A program made the position numbers and the translations under genes. Shown in pieces: positions 36,888 through 48,935 of a stretch of 64,000 nucleotides of DNA. Position 1 is the stretch's first letter, and every line of letters starts with the position of its first letter. Where the stretch lies: assembly GCA_015039465.1 (NCBI GenBank), contig MU130569.1:25994-89993 (forward strand). Direction: 5' to 3'. Below the pieces are notes generated by a model. It was given only the letters and a program-made list of their open reading frames with translations. It did not search any database and was not told the DNA's origin. Origin of the DNA: Phlegmacium glaucopus. Lineage: Eukaryota > Basidiomycota > Agaricomycetes > Agaricales > Cortinariaceae.

Positions 36888-37227
36888 AACCACCATCAAA
36901 TTTTAAAAACAGGTCAGCATCAAGATAGGATAACTATAGCATTTGTTCCACCAATGAAAGTGTGGATGATAGAGATTTGAAAGGGAATTATGCTGGAGAG
37001 TCAATTGTAATGACAAGATAATCTGATATAGATTTTCTTGTTTTGTGCGGAGGGCTTTCACGGGCGGTGCGATTTGCGCGAAAATTCCAGTACATTTGGG
37101 AATTAGAAAGTGCGGCATGAACTGCGGCGATCATGTGCGGCGGTAATTTCCATGACCGCGATAACGTGACTTCGTCGCCTACTTTGGATGTCGTCGCGAC
37201 ATATCTATAATATAAGATTATATAACC

Positions 37228-39450
37228 ATGAGTCTCCTCAGCATGCTTGTAGGACTTCAGACACACCTAGTACTCAAGGATATTACCCTTGAAGGAATTA
37301 TTTTATTTTCACGATTAGCTTCACACCTCAAAAGGGACATTCTCCAGCCCCAACCGATATATGAAAGCAACCCCGAAACAGCACCTATGGTGCTTCCACA
37401 CAGCATTTCAATGTTTCTGGCGACCTGTATTGGTGTTCCACTAGAAAATATGGGAGACCTCTGGGATATACTCAAAGATTACATCTGGTACCTTCCAATA
37501 GCACCGCTGCATGTCAATGATTATCTACTGTTTAAAGAACATGGATGGCCGCTTGGCTTGAGTGAGTACTCAGGCTTTATCCATCACAAAGACATCTCAT
37601 AATGTAAATTGAAGCTGCCATTACATTATATCCACCCAATAATACATGTCCCAATCAAGATTGCCCTAATGAAAACCCGCTGAAGAAAGAATATCAACAG
37701 AAGGCTGTGGTTTACACACAAGCGGCTGGAGCTCAGCCAGCTTGGAACATACACACATATTGTCCTGGTAAGCTCTTACTGTGATATATGTAAGGCATAG
37801 ATTTATTCACCCGGAAATAGATTGTTGCACTAGCTATTTCAACAATTACGCTGTTTGGAAGGGAACACGGCGATATTACCCTGGAATACCTGAATATATT
37901 CAGGTTGGCGAACACCAGTATGTTGAAAGTATTCTGATACATCGATGGCGCATAGATATGCTTTTTGGATGGTCGGTCAACAGTTATTGAATTTCTGAAT
38001 TCTTCACAACTTATTTCCCATTAGGTTTTCAGCCTCAAACCTAAGCCGGGAGTACGAAGCAGCCTTAACAAATCATGATTATTTCCAAAGAAGTGAATGG
38101 AGCCTCAGCAATCGTCTCACAACAAACCATGTGTGGGATGGCTTCCTTATTTATTCATTACTTGAAGACCGTGAGCGCCAGGCAGTGCCGCTTGATGTGC
38201 CACACAATGGGACCCAGGCGAAAAGATTCAAGGCAGCCATGCAAGAGCGTAATCGATACATTGTTTTAAATGGACAGCCTGATGCCGTTCAGCATGTTTG
38301 CAATAGATGTATGCGCGTGTTTCAAAACGAAGATGGTACCTATGGCGAGTTATTCCTCTTCTCAAACAACAAATCCTATCAAACTTGAATAAACGCTAAA
38401 GTTCACCTATGTATAGGTAAATGTCAAGCTATTGTTGGCGATGGGCTCAGCATGGGCCATCCCTGCTGCGGTATTTTTAGATGCAGGGATCCCCTAGCAA
38501 ATAACCGACATCGCTTCTGCGAAAACCATACAGATCTGCACAATGTCTGTGCAATTGTGGGATGTGAAAATCCTGTAATTGAAGAAGAGGTGGTTGATCA
38601 AAAGGAAGGCCAGCCGAAGAAGAAAAAAAAGAAGACTTGTTCGTTGCAGCTGCACCAAGATATTGAGAAGAAACATCATGAGCGAAGCGCCGGCTCATTC
38701 CTTTACAAGGAGAGATTGAAGCACGCACAGGTCTCTCAACTTGTTGACTCCTTCTCCAATAAACAACAAGTTCCTGAGCAAGATATTCAAGAGGACTTCG
38801 AAACATATTCCATGCTCAACAACACTGTAACAATTCTCATAGAGGAGAACGCAGGTACTGTCGGGGTTGCTGATGACACATACGAGCCCTGTGGATCAAA
38901 ATCTGCAGAAGGGAACAAGACTTTCAAGGCACAGTTTGGACGACGCCGCACCCACAATGAACAAACCCTTGTTCGCCCATGTGGTGTTATCTTTGCCCGT
39001 GCCACAATGTTTGGAGCCGAGGCTGTTTCAAATTTCCTCGTTATGGTCAAGAATGCATTCTCAGTGCCAGGAGCACAAAAACCGGAGCACATATTTTATG
39101 ACACCAACTGTGATGCGAGACAGCAAGCAGAGAAGGACCCCTGGTTTAAAGGTATCGGGATGTGTGTTGACACATGGCACTTTCGAAACAAGCATGCGGT
39201 TACACACAAGTATTGCCAGCTAAACTGTAACCCTGCAAAATATCCAGAGCTTATGGATGCCTTTGCTGGTTGGTTCTTCAATACTTCAATAGCCGAACAG
39301 ACCAATGCATGGCTTGGAGGCTACCACTCGATTGTTAGAGAAATGTTGCCAGAGAAGTTCAACTTTTTTTTAGATGAAATGATTCGGCTTCGAAACATTG
39401 AAGTCATTAGACGGCTAAGGGAGGAGGGACATAATCCTCGAGAATATTAA
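37228..39450 (+). CDS. CxC5-CxC6 protein with KDZ-like transposase core
   Basis: Five exons (37228-37561, 37615-37767, 37821-37971, 38025-38335, 38417-39450) give 660 codons plus stop with phase kept throughout. Order: N-terminal helical part; CxC5-like cluster (CPNQDC ... HTYCPDCC ... CNRC); CxC6-like cluster (GHPCCGIFRC ... HRFCENH); Lys-rich linker; then a core with YDTNC, CVDTWHFRNKHA, HKYCQLNC and NTSIAEQTNAW, matching the D ... H/C ... E(Q)xxW layout of KDZ transposases, an RNase H-fold DDE group. These clusters are thought to bind DNA or guide the transposase. Reading frame is uninterrupted, so the element may be active or recently so. The fourth intron donor (GTACCT) is the least certain join. 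Confidence 0.85.
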
Positions 39451-39573
39451 TCAATAACACTTTATTAAAGCTACATTAATACAAAGGAGGTATAGTAAAG
39501 ACGTCAAGATGGGAAGTATTGGGTATCGCTACGGAATCAAAGTATTAGGTATCACTACAGAATCCGAAATCAA

Positions 39574-41672
39574 TTAGCTTTTTAATGGAATAGCCTTGGA
39601 AAAGAGAGACCAATGTCCAGCACTAGTTCGGCCTGCCTTAAGTGCTGCATCACGGAGAGCAGGGGGGGCTGAGTTCCATTTTCGAACCTGATCATGATAC
39701 GTGTTTGTTTTTGGAGTGTCCTGCTTGAATACTTCACAGAAGCGTTTGTCAAATTTACCATTGCCCAAGCGTTTCAGCTCATCCATCTGTCGAAAGCCGT
39801 AGACCATGTCAATGACATACATGTTACTTGGCCATGGTTTGCCTGGCATGAAAGGAGGTGGACCGGTTATCGGAGAAGCGATATCAGCAAATTTGAGGGC
39901 TGGAGATGACATAGCAGGCGGTGGAGTGGGCCTTGGCAGAATAGGGGGTGTTGTGGACCGTGAAGATAATGCCGAAAGAGGGAAAAATGACTTTGTAGAC
40001 AATGCAGATGTAGTGGTTGAAGACGATGGAGGGGAAAGAGGGGACGAAGGTGAATCAGAAATTCTCAGAGGATTGTTGATTGAAGAGCCGGCTGAGGGAC
40101 CAGGGATGATAAGAGGTGAGAGGCGGGGTCGTTTGGAAAGGATGGTGTTGGTGATGGGTTCCTGGTTGATGGAACGCTTCAATGGTGAAGCCTGGCGTCG
40201 TCGCAAGACTGTGGTTTCAATGATTTCTACTTCACCATCGGAGCTTGACAGATTAGCGTCTGCCTTCTTCTTGATATTGAGTGCGGTCTTCACAGACTTC
40301 CGTTCATTCGTCATAAAATATCGTGCGTGGGGTGTCTTGTGTATTGTGATTGTGAGTTGCTGTTCAAAATCCTTACATTCAACACCAGCACGACGTAAAA
40401 AGAGATATCCATCTGTTCTGACGGTGTGAGAGTATGTAGGTGCACATTCAATCCAGATAGGATGCGCAAAGTCGTAGAATTGGACAAGGCCTGCCCCCAA
40501 ACGCGTGAGTGTTGTTGGAGAGTCGGCTATCTTCCACTTTGGCCAATGAGGACACTCCTGTACAACAAATACTGCCGGATCTTGATTGGACTACCGTTTT
40601 ATTAGTATATACACATAAGAAACAAGATGACTGCAGTAACATACCTGACCCCACCATACAATACGAAACCTACATGTCAACTCATGATCAATCTGACTAC
40701 GACCTCGTCTAGGTTGCACCTCCTTAGTCCGATCCTCATAATCCCTCATCCAATCATCATTCATCTGCGTTGTAATTGTAGGGCGATTCTTGGATGTCAC
40801 CTTCGTAACTGGAATGCCAGCTATAAAAGTTGAAGCGACCGCAGGAGTGGAGGCCACTTTAAGAAGAGGCTCTGGCGGAGGGGTATGATGGTGCAACGAG
40901 CTTGAGGCCACATTAACCAAAAACGATGACTCGGATGACGGTAGTGCCAGCATCTCTGCTCGCGAGGCCGCTATAGCCACCTGAAAATCAAGCTCCTCCC
41001 ACTCTTCCTCACGCTGAGCTGCCTGTCGCTCTGCCTCGTCTGCAACCAGACGATTGTTGGTCTCTTCTTGTAGTTGCCGAAATGGATGGTTGTTAAGTTG
41101 GTCTTGAAGAAATGCAGCGAACGCTGGTGTTAGATCACCAGCATCACCAGCTGACAAAGGTTCGGGTGGATGGGGTGTTACTGTGGTTTGTTTCGCAGTG
41201 CGTTTGGTGACTGGGTGGACCGTATGGAGCAGCTTGATGCTTTGAACTTTTCGCTGCTGCGCTTCTGATAAAGAATCGGATGTGTGATCCTTGACCGTTG
41301 TACAGCCTCCTTGCATAACGCAGCACAGGCGGCAGCAGCCATTATTACACGATCCATGTGAGATTTTCGTGCAGGGTTTCCGGGCACAAGTCTGTGCAGG
41401 TTTCTTGACCAACTTGGTTGCTGCGGAGACCCGGTCCATGGACACAGTCATGCTGGGAGCGATACCAGGGGGGAAAGTATAATGCCAATGGCATAATTTA
41501 CACTGTAGTGTAAAGATATCAGAAGGAAATCAAAATGAGAGAGAATACGCACATGCATATAAAATTGCCCGATGAATTTGCCTGTTTTCGCAGGAGCATC
41601 ACTGACTTTGAGGGAATTTCCACAAGAGCCACATTGGCATGGACCGTTGACATTAGGAATTGAGGGAAACAT
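39574..41672 (-). CDS. Zinc-ribbon / disordered accessory protein of the transposon
   Basis: ATG 41672 (MFPSIPNVNGPCQCGSCG). Intron 1 (GTGCGT ... CTACAG) joins FYMH to CKLCHWH, completing a CxC ... CxxC cluster. A second Cys-rich stretch follows (CARKPC ... CNNGCCRLCC), then a long Glu/Gln-rich helix and a linker. Intron 2 (GTATGTTACTG ... GGTAG) joins WWGQ to SNQDPAVFVV. The last exon has a compact domain (ECPHWPKW, VQFYDFAHPIWIEC), a Ser/Pro-rich disordered region with KKK/KRPR basic patches, and a conserved-looking C-terminus (MVYGFRQMDEL ... HWSLFSKAIPL). No known family is recognised. It lies 123 bp from the stop of the convergent CxC5-CxC6 gene, so it is most likely its partner in mobility or a regulator. 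Confidence 0.75.
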
Positions 41673-42477
41673 TATAAGACGACGTAGAATAATTATAAGT
41701 TAAGGAGAGGTTTCACGAGTGAGGGGAAGCAAGATGTATACGCGTCATATTGTGCGGCGGAGATTGCCGCCGCAACTTTGATGCCGCACTTTCCAACTCA
41801 CGAATGCCCTCGAAAATTCGCACTTGCCAGTTGGCTGACCAACAGGTCACGTGATCCAAGCTTTCAAATCAAAATCTGAAAGTGAGCCCGAGAAAGTCCT
41901 GAGCGTCTGGACAACTCGATTATTTGGCAGATGAATGCCGAAATTCAAACTAGCTGTACCAAAGACTGAGGGGAGCAGGTGGGTGGGTTGAAAAAGAATA
42001 CTCTAAGGCATTGAAAAATTGTTTTCGCGGCTGAACCAACTATCTAGAGTGAGGACGACGAATAGTGTTATCGAGGGAAGTTAAGTTTGTTTGTGTAAGT
42101 GAGGTTATGAGTGCCATGATTGGTTCTGCCGCCTTACCATTATCATATCCTAAGAGGAGCCTTTCAGGCTCATCGCGGAGTAGGTTCATCAAAACTCCCA
42201 TCCACTCACATTTCACGTGCGAGGGTTTTGTGTTGAGACAAGGCTCTGGAGGGCTCTGGGAGTCGGGACCGTTTACAAAAGGATATATCATTTATTTTTT
42301 TGCCTTGGTGACCTACGAGTAGCTTCTCCTCGTTAAAAATTTCAGTAAAAAAAACCATCAAACCGTCATTCAGCGATTAACGTTCGATTAACATTCAATG
42401 GCAGTGCCCATCAATCAATAGTGCCAGTCCAAAGTATGATATCATACATACGTAACGCAAAAAAAGTAAGCAAACAA

Positions 42478-43390
42478 ATGTTATATTTCAATATCAAAGC
42501 TTTTTGCTCCTCTGCCATCCACGAAAACACTGGGAGGGGATGTGCTTCCGTAGTGAACGTCCATTTATCCAATGTGATCGATGTTTGGAGGTAGCTCAGT
42601 ATCAGGGAGTGTGAATGTTCCTAAAGCGAGTACTCCGGGGAGCCAACCGTGAGAGATGTTCAAGGCGGTGGCCGAGTGATATCACCGACGTAGAGAATAC
42701 CTCGTGTTGGAGTTTGGTATAGGAGGTTGTTGAACATTCAATTAGCCAATGTTAGGTCTAAAAGTTCAATGAGTGAGACGATGTGGCGGATGGAAGGTTA
42801 GGCTTAAGTTATACATACATTATTTACGAGCTTTGGATCATCACTTTATTTGAACTCGAGGGAGGAACTTACGACCATTGAGTGTTCCGTCTTCCATGGA
42901 CCATTCATCATGAAATAGAAGTTTGCTCTATAGAATACTTCCAACGCCGTCTGAACCTAATAACAACTATCAGCCTTGAAAAATTGGGAAAGATCTCATT
43001 CAAGCCAACCCTTTCATAATAGTCCTTAATCCCAGTCAATTTGGCAAGATACTTGAATTCAGGTTGACAAGTAGTTACAAAAAGAACAGTCTATTATTTT
43101 CATCGGACAGGATTTTACCACTGTAAAATTGGATCAGATGATGGACGAATTAAGGGAATGATTGTATACGTAGGTATCAACATTTACAGAGTAAGCAAGG
43201 AGTCCTGAATCAGTGCCGTTAAAAGCAGGAAGAAGAATTTGACCAATTCTTTCTGCGTGGCAAAGGAGAACTGGCTTGGCGGAAAGACCGTAGGTGGAGA
43301 GCAAGCCCCCAGAGTAACGAATTGTGGTATTGAAGAAAGGGCGAAGGCGATTAGACTATAATTTTCAATAAATGGAGATTTGGGGAGGCA
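42478..43390 (-). pseudogene. GH47 alpha-mannosidase 3' fragment, unit 4
   Basis: Heavily deleted copy: the last exon (42480-42590) is followed directly by sequence of the HLSCYLPG exon and the MDVFYRANV exon with internal deletions, then the KILSDGNK and RHAERIGQI exons. It runs into chitin synthase sequence at about 43390. No usable frame. Confidence 0.75.
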
Positions 43391-43468
43391 CGGAAACAAG
43401 CTTGAAGGATGGCATCGTTAAATTGTGGCAGTACCTGAGGATGGGGTGAGGTCGATGAGGCGCCATGA
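43391..43468 (-). pseudogene. Chitin synthase 5' fragment, boundary 4/5
   Basis: Sequence from GCACGGAAACAAGC to the ATG-containing CGCCATGACC matches chitin synthase exon 1, but deletions throw the N-terminal frame out. It is the most decayed of the five leader copies. Confidence 0.7.
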
Positions 43469-43887
43469 CCGCTGTCACAAATATTGAGGTAGCTTGTTAA
43501 TTATGTAATTATGCAACTAATTTAATTAATCAATTCTCTAAGATCACACCTGGATAACTTGGGACCATGACTAAGTATTTGGACAAAATTTTATCCCAAA
43601 AATAAAAACTCTAACCAAATGTGAGTATCTCCATAAGCGCCCAAATACCGGGATTAGGACTGACATATATGTGACGTCTGACTAATGCACCCAGCCACAG
43701 CCTCAAAATGAAATATCGCTTTCCAGTGCCAACGACATCTCACATCTGTCATCGGGTAATGACAAACCACATAACCACTGCGAGAAGTTCAGTCTACTTG
43801 CGCCACTATGCTTTGTACTGTATACATTATCATTCTATTAATAGCTTTATCCCTCTACAACATTAATTTAATATCATCACTTCTTCG

Positions 43888-45122
43888 TCACGGTAAACCA
43901 CCGTCTTTGCTCTCCTGACGTACAGAGCCCACTTCCGAAATCGAATTCCGAATATTATCGGACACACAATGAAAACCTCCCGCAACTTCAAGTTCTACCA
44001 TGGATATCATAGAGGTATCATCGTAGAACGATAACCCCATCGAGACCCGCATCTGGATGATAGTAGGCGCTATTCCCTAACCAGATCCAATATCATCATC
44101 AGTAAAAAAAATAATATCAATTTGACTCACATTAATCATCTCGTGGACTCCCGAGCTCATGTCCATAGCTTCAACAGCAGCCGTCGTCAGCACCAACGCA
44201 CTCACAATCCAAGCTATTTGACAGGCTAATAATGCCATGCCAGATTCGATGACTATGAATATGATCGACCGAAGTTTGCTCCCGCCAGTGGCGCAAAAAG
44301 TGTTCTTGTCCAAGGTGTTCTTAACGTTCCAATACACCTTGGCAATCCTGAACGCGATCAAGCCCGTCACGAGAACATTCACAATTAAGGATATCAAGAT
44401 ACTTGTCAGAACTCCATGTCCGGCCCATTGCTTCTCACCATCTTGTATTTTGTGTAGTACCATTGTGATGAAGTACGACGAACTGCTAGCCGATAACCAA
44501 ACACCTGGAGGCAATAAAGTTGAATTCAGGTAGTGAATAAAAGCTAAGTTGACCTCACTTAAGGATGCGAATGTCAAAATTGAAGGAATGATGACGACAT
44601 AGGTATTGCAACTCCATACAATCCAGCAACGGTAGATCTTTTCAAAGATTTGGATGAACAACAAAAACGAATGATAAGACAAAATTGGTTTATACGTACC
44701 AGGATAAACTGAGCGATAAAGTTGCAACAACCATATAATACAACGGCTGTAATCATCACAATTGGGTACGTTGGGTTGGTCTGCACAACTGATTAGCGCC
44801 AAGACAATTTGTTATTGAAAGTTACAGCGGAATAGTGACTTACTGGGATTATGATCGCACCTGCTATATCACTGGAAAAGGCGGCGACAGATAAAACATA
44901 CAGAGCACAGTGAGAACAGAAAAGGATGTTGTTCGTCTTGTCGGTGCCCGCCTTCGATGCCTGGTATTGTAAATACATGACAAATATACCAGAATAGATT
45001 CCTGGACCGGTGTAGTATTGGACTGCATTAGCGGGGGAGGTGTAGAAGAGATAAAGTGGCATACCATACAAGAAACCTTCGACAGATAATCCAATCATTT
45101 CAACCAAAGGGATATTAGGCAT
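43888..45122 (-). CDS. 7TM membrane protein, array copy 5
   Basis: Start ATG 45122 (MPNIPLVEMIGLSVEGFLYG). The stop at 43888 comes earlier than in other copies, after KDGGLP, and two short deletions lie in the hydrophilic tail. Helix-bearing exons are intact (IYSGIFVMYLQYQ, YRCWIVWSCNTYVV, GVWLSASSSSYF, GIAPTII). The last intron donor is GTGAGT. Belongs with copies 1, 3 and 6. An AGGACCCCGG-type MITE sits about 200 bp upstream of its start, in the presumed promoter. Confidence 0.7.
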
Positions 45123-45316
45123 GAGGTCGTTGTCTTCTGGTGGCACACATCAGTCCTTGCTTATATATGAGTTCTGGCATGATAGAAATGAACATGAATG
45201 GTTCGCGAAATCTTCGAGAACAAGACTGTCGCTTGTCAATTGTTTTGGGTTCGGATCAAAAAGATGAGATTCGCATACGGAGTGAAAATAGGACAACACA
45301 ACTGACGCTTGGTAGC

Positions 45317-46250
45317 AGGACCCCGGACAATACCGGAAAATGACAGATCCCTATCCTGACAGAATTTGATACATTTTGACGTTTAGGGCAGGTCCAATTC
45401 AGACAAGAATTGGCCTAAAAACGGAGAAGGTCATAGTCAAGTCAGAGTCAATCCCAGATACATTTGGTCTTGAGGTCAATGCCAGATCCGTTATATGGAC
45501 CATAACTGGTTTGAGTGGGCCGTTGCCTTCAGCACGGCAGATCCGAGTTCTGTCAGATCAAGTGTTGAACAAATACAATACTATTACAGAGCTCACTTAT
45601 CTGCATGTCCATTGTAACGTCAAGACTTTTATTTTAATGCTGATCCAGGGATGCAGTTGTGGGTGGATGTGGTCGTTCGTGTTCCTCCAAGCTTTCTAAC
45701 TCAATTTCTAGGGCTCTGTAGATGACGCCTGTTGGTGTCGAGTCTTCGACGCCAACTGTCGGCACGTCGGCTGAGTTTGAAATACAATTGCCTTCGCAGT
45801 GCAAAGACCGAGATCCGAGGACTATTCAGAAGCCGACCGGCTAAACCCGCACGAATAGATGCCAACCCGTTCGATTTTGCAAGCCCAAGCTGTAAAGACC
45901 GAGAACTTGGAAATGGCGCAATGGGTTAATTTGTTAGTCTTCTATGGTGCACCAAACTCAGTCACTGTCAATGGTACTTTTGTACAGCGACCAATATGAG
46001 GCCTACCGACGTCGATTATCCGCTTCCGATGCTCAATTCGGTCAAACAGTTCAGCTCAAGGAAATACATTTTGCACCAAGTGATTTTATTATTAATCTTA
46101 TCATATCTTATCGCATCCATATGTACATACCTTACGTTATCAAGTCCGGCAAATAATCATTTTTATCTAATAGTTCAGACCAGGACGATCTTGGTACGGA
46201 AACCCCCATGCTCTGGAGAGTCTGGCATTTCTGGTATTCCCCGGGGTCCT
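45317..46250. mobile_element. MITE with AGGACCCCGG-type ends, unit 5 (934 bp)
   Basis: Begins AGGACCCCGGACAATACCGG and ends CCGGGGTCCT. It is flanked by TTGGTAGC (45309-45316) and TTGGCAGC (46251-46258), an 8-bp target duplication with one mismatch, as in hAT-like or KDZ-type elements. Longest of four family members in the array. It has open frames up to 107 codons, but no transposase motif. Confidence 0.75.
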
Positions 46251-46345
46251 TTGGCAGCCCGTCATGCATCCATGTGACAAAAGGCTGTACGACAATCGGT
46301 AAACATTGACAGCCACCATCAAAATTTAAAACAAGGCCAGCATTA

Positions 46346-46506
46346 CCACAGTCGAACCCGAGGCTCTTAAGTTTTTAACCCTATACCCGCCAGTGGACAA
46401 GGAATAGGTTATGGGAGGTTATGGGTTATGAGAGGTCAGTTTTGGTGTAAATTTCGGTTTGGTGCCCGCCAAAATCTACAGAGTATGGGGGGGGGGTTCG
46501 ACCGTA
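46346..46506. mobile_element. Short TA-flanked MITE, unit 5
   Basis: Ends carry CAGTCGAACCC and GGGTTCGACCG in inverted orientation, with TA on both sides. It is absent from the same place in unit 2. The centre has repeated GGTTATGGG words. Confidence 0.55.
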
Positions 46507-47117
46507 TACTCTGGTGAGTCAGGACCGTTTACGAAAGGATATATGTTGTGTCTTGGTGACTCCGAGTAACTTCCCCTTAATAATACTTATCAATTAAAAA
46601 AAACCATCATTCAGCTGTTAGTACTAGTATAATGAACATTCAAGGCAGTATGCCCATCTAGAATAGCAGTTTGACGGCGCCTATCAAGAGTCTTCAAGTC
46701 CCGTAATAAGCACAAGGCGAGGATCGAACGAGTCGGAACGACGACAACGCCTCGATCTGAATCATTGTTAATCCCATAGTGTAAGAACCTGGCTATGACT
46801 TCCACTGAATTTCGTTGGTTAGGCAAAAAAAAAAATATTAGAGAAATCGTACTATGGGGGATTGGTGAAAGAACACGCCTGTGACTTTGCATATACTCCT
46901 TGAGATGTTCCACCTGGGTGTCAGATTAACTATGGCAATTATGGTAACGATTACATAGGTAGTTGAAGGGCAACACCATAAAAGACAAAAAACAACATTC
47001 CTTCCAAGTTTCCATCTACCACAACGCTGTCTCTAGGCTTCAATGTTTCAACGTTCAACAGTCAGTCCAAAATATATTATACATAAACGCAACAAAATTG
47101 TACTCGAAAAGTCTAGC
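46507..47117. other. 7TM copy 5 upstream spacer
   Basis: Non-coding array spacer aligned with 28290-28700. No independent gene; an open frame of 100 codons (46611-46913, -) overlaps the conserved spacer, but its frame is not kept in other units. Confidence 0.45.
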
Positions 47118-48935
47118 AAGCAACCAAACACTATATCTCAATATCAATATCAAAAGCTTTCTGCTCCTCCGCCGTCCACGAAAACACCAGTAGGGGACGT
47201 GCTTGCGTATTAAAAACCCATTTATCCAATGTGATAGACTTGGTATCATCGAAGAGAAGACATAGATATATTAATATTTCAGCTAGGAACCAACTAACAA
47301 GGAAAAAAAAAAGATAACGCGTTTGTAATAGAGGAAATTAAACATGTGTGACAATTCACCTTGACATGTCAGGTTTTGAAGTACCTCCATTAACTCCATG
47401 AATACTTGCATAGCCATATTCTGTACGTGTGTGTTTTTCGATAGCTTGGAAAACCGCATAATCACGCCCTCTCCATTTAATAACCCCAGTAGACCCCACA
47501 TGATGAATATACTCTCAACAGTCTGTCAAAAGAAAGAAAAAAAACATCAGCGACCTCGAAGAAAGAGGACAAAAAAAGAAGGGGGGATAAAAAAAGATTT
47601 TTACCTCGGGTCTGAGAAGTTAAGCATTTGGCCATGGGGTGTAATAATCTCGTTTTCCAGGCTCTTTCTCTGGCTCCGGTTCTCCGATTCCAGGTGGAAC
47701 GTCGCCTTGTCTACCTCCCGACTTCCATTCATCAACCACTTCCATCCACCGTCTTCCCTGCTTCGGCATCGTCATCTGATCGGGACCTAAACCCGTCTCC
47801 TGATCCGCATACGAAACAGCACAGGTATACGCAAGACCGTGCGCAGCCCATCTGTGGATTTTTTGTGTTTCAGACAGAATCGGGGAGTGTGAATGCTCCT
47901 AAAGCGAGTATTCCAGGGAGATAACATGAGAGATGTTCAAGGCGATGGTCGAGTGTACCTCCTGCGATGTCGCCGGCGTAGGGAAGACCACGTGTTGGAG
48001 TTTGGTAGACGAGGTTCTTCATGATTCCATTAGCTGACGTGATGTCTGATTAAAAGTTAAATGAGTTGAGAAAGGATGGACGGGATGGAAAGGTTAGGCG
48101 TAGGTTATACGTACATTGTTTACGAGCTTTGGGATCGCCACTTTGAAACCATTGTTTGAGGAGATACTCATAACAGTAGCGCCGATGGTGAAATGTTCTA
48201 TATCCCAAAAGAAGTCAAGATTTAGAATGATTTGAATCCGGGGGAGGAACTTACGACCGCTAGGTTTTCCGTCTTTCATGGACCACTGGTCATGAAATAG
48301 ACCATTCGTGACGTTTGCTCTATAGAACACATCCATCGCCGTCTCGACCTAATAACAACTATCATCAGCATTGAAAAAGAAACTGGGAAAGAAATCAAAA
48401 ACCGTAGCTAACCCTTTCATAATAGTCCTTAATCCCAGTCAATTTGGCAAGATGCTTGAATTCAAGTTGACAAGTAGTCGCTTCTGCGAACAGAACAGTC
48501 CTTTTATTTCCATCGGAAAGGATTTTACCACTGTAAAAAATAAGATCAGATGATGGACGAATTAAGAGAATGATCGGATACGTACGTTTCAACATTTACA
48601 GAGTAAGCCGGGAGTCCTGATTCGGTACCGTTGAAAGCAGGAAGAAGAATTTTTCTGCGTGGCGACCGAGGACTGGCTCTGCGGAAAGAGCGTAGGCAGA
48701 GGGCAAGCCCCCGAGGTAACGAATGGTTGTTTCAAAGAAAGGAGCGAAGTGATTAGACTATAAGTGTATAAGTCGAAAGTCTGTTGAATATATATTACTG
48801 TTCACCTTTGATGCATGGAACTGTAAACCTCGTATGTTATCTACTGCTTGTTTGAACTCGTCCGCAGATCTACTATCCCCATTGTATCAAGGGAGTTACA
48901 CCCCAATGATTGTACCTTTGTTAAATTTCAATGAA
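47118..48935 (-). pseudogene. GH47 alpha-mannosidase 3' fragment, unit 5 (nearly complete catalytic part)
   Basis: The longest fragment: last exon, the WRERGYAVFQ-type exon, the HLSCYLPG exon, the TIGAT exon, MDVFYRANVTNGLFHDQW, KILSDGNKRTVLFAEATT, and exon 2. Losses include the codons ADSGY in the TIGATADSGYEYL region, about 10 nt in the RHAERIGQILLPAF exon, and a frame change near NTEAHPL. Exon 1 with the membrane anchor is missing. It ends in chitin synthase sequence at about 48935. Confidence 0.8.

Larger units (their letters stand above)
36920..42250. mobile_element. Two-gene CxC5/CxC6 (KDZ-associated) DNA transposon
   Basis: Array sequence is interrupted between about 36925 (after CAGGTCAGCATCAAG) and about 42255 (GGGAGTCGGGACCG), while unit 2 is continuous here. 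Inside lie two intact convergent genes, 37228-39450 (+) and 39574-41672 (-). Just outside them is an inverted repeat: GAAAGTGCGGCAT at 37106-37118 and its reverse complement at 41781-41793, within wider similar TGCGGC-rich stretches (37041-37145 and 41752-41822). AGGTCACGTGAT also occurs at 36797 and 41844. Exact ends and target duplication are not resolved. Confidence 0.65.

Noticed and set aside
39806..40429. 207-codon plus-strand open frame
   Set aside because: Antisense to the Ser/Pro-rich disordered part of the transposon accessory gene, which has supported introns and Cys motifs.
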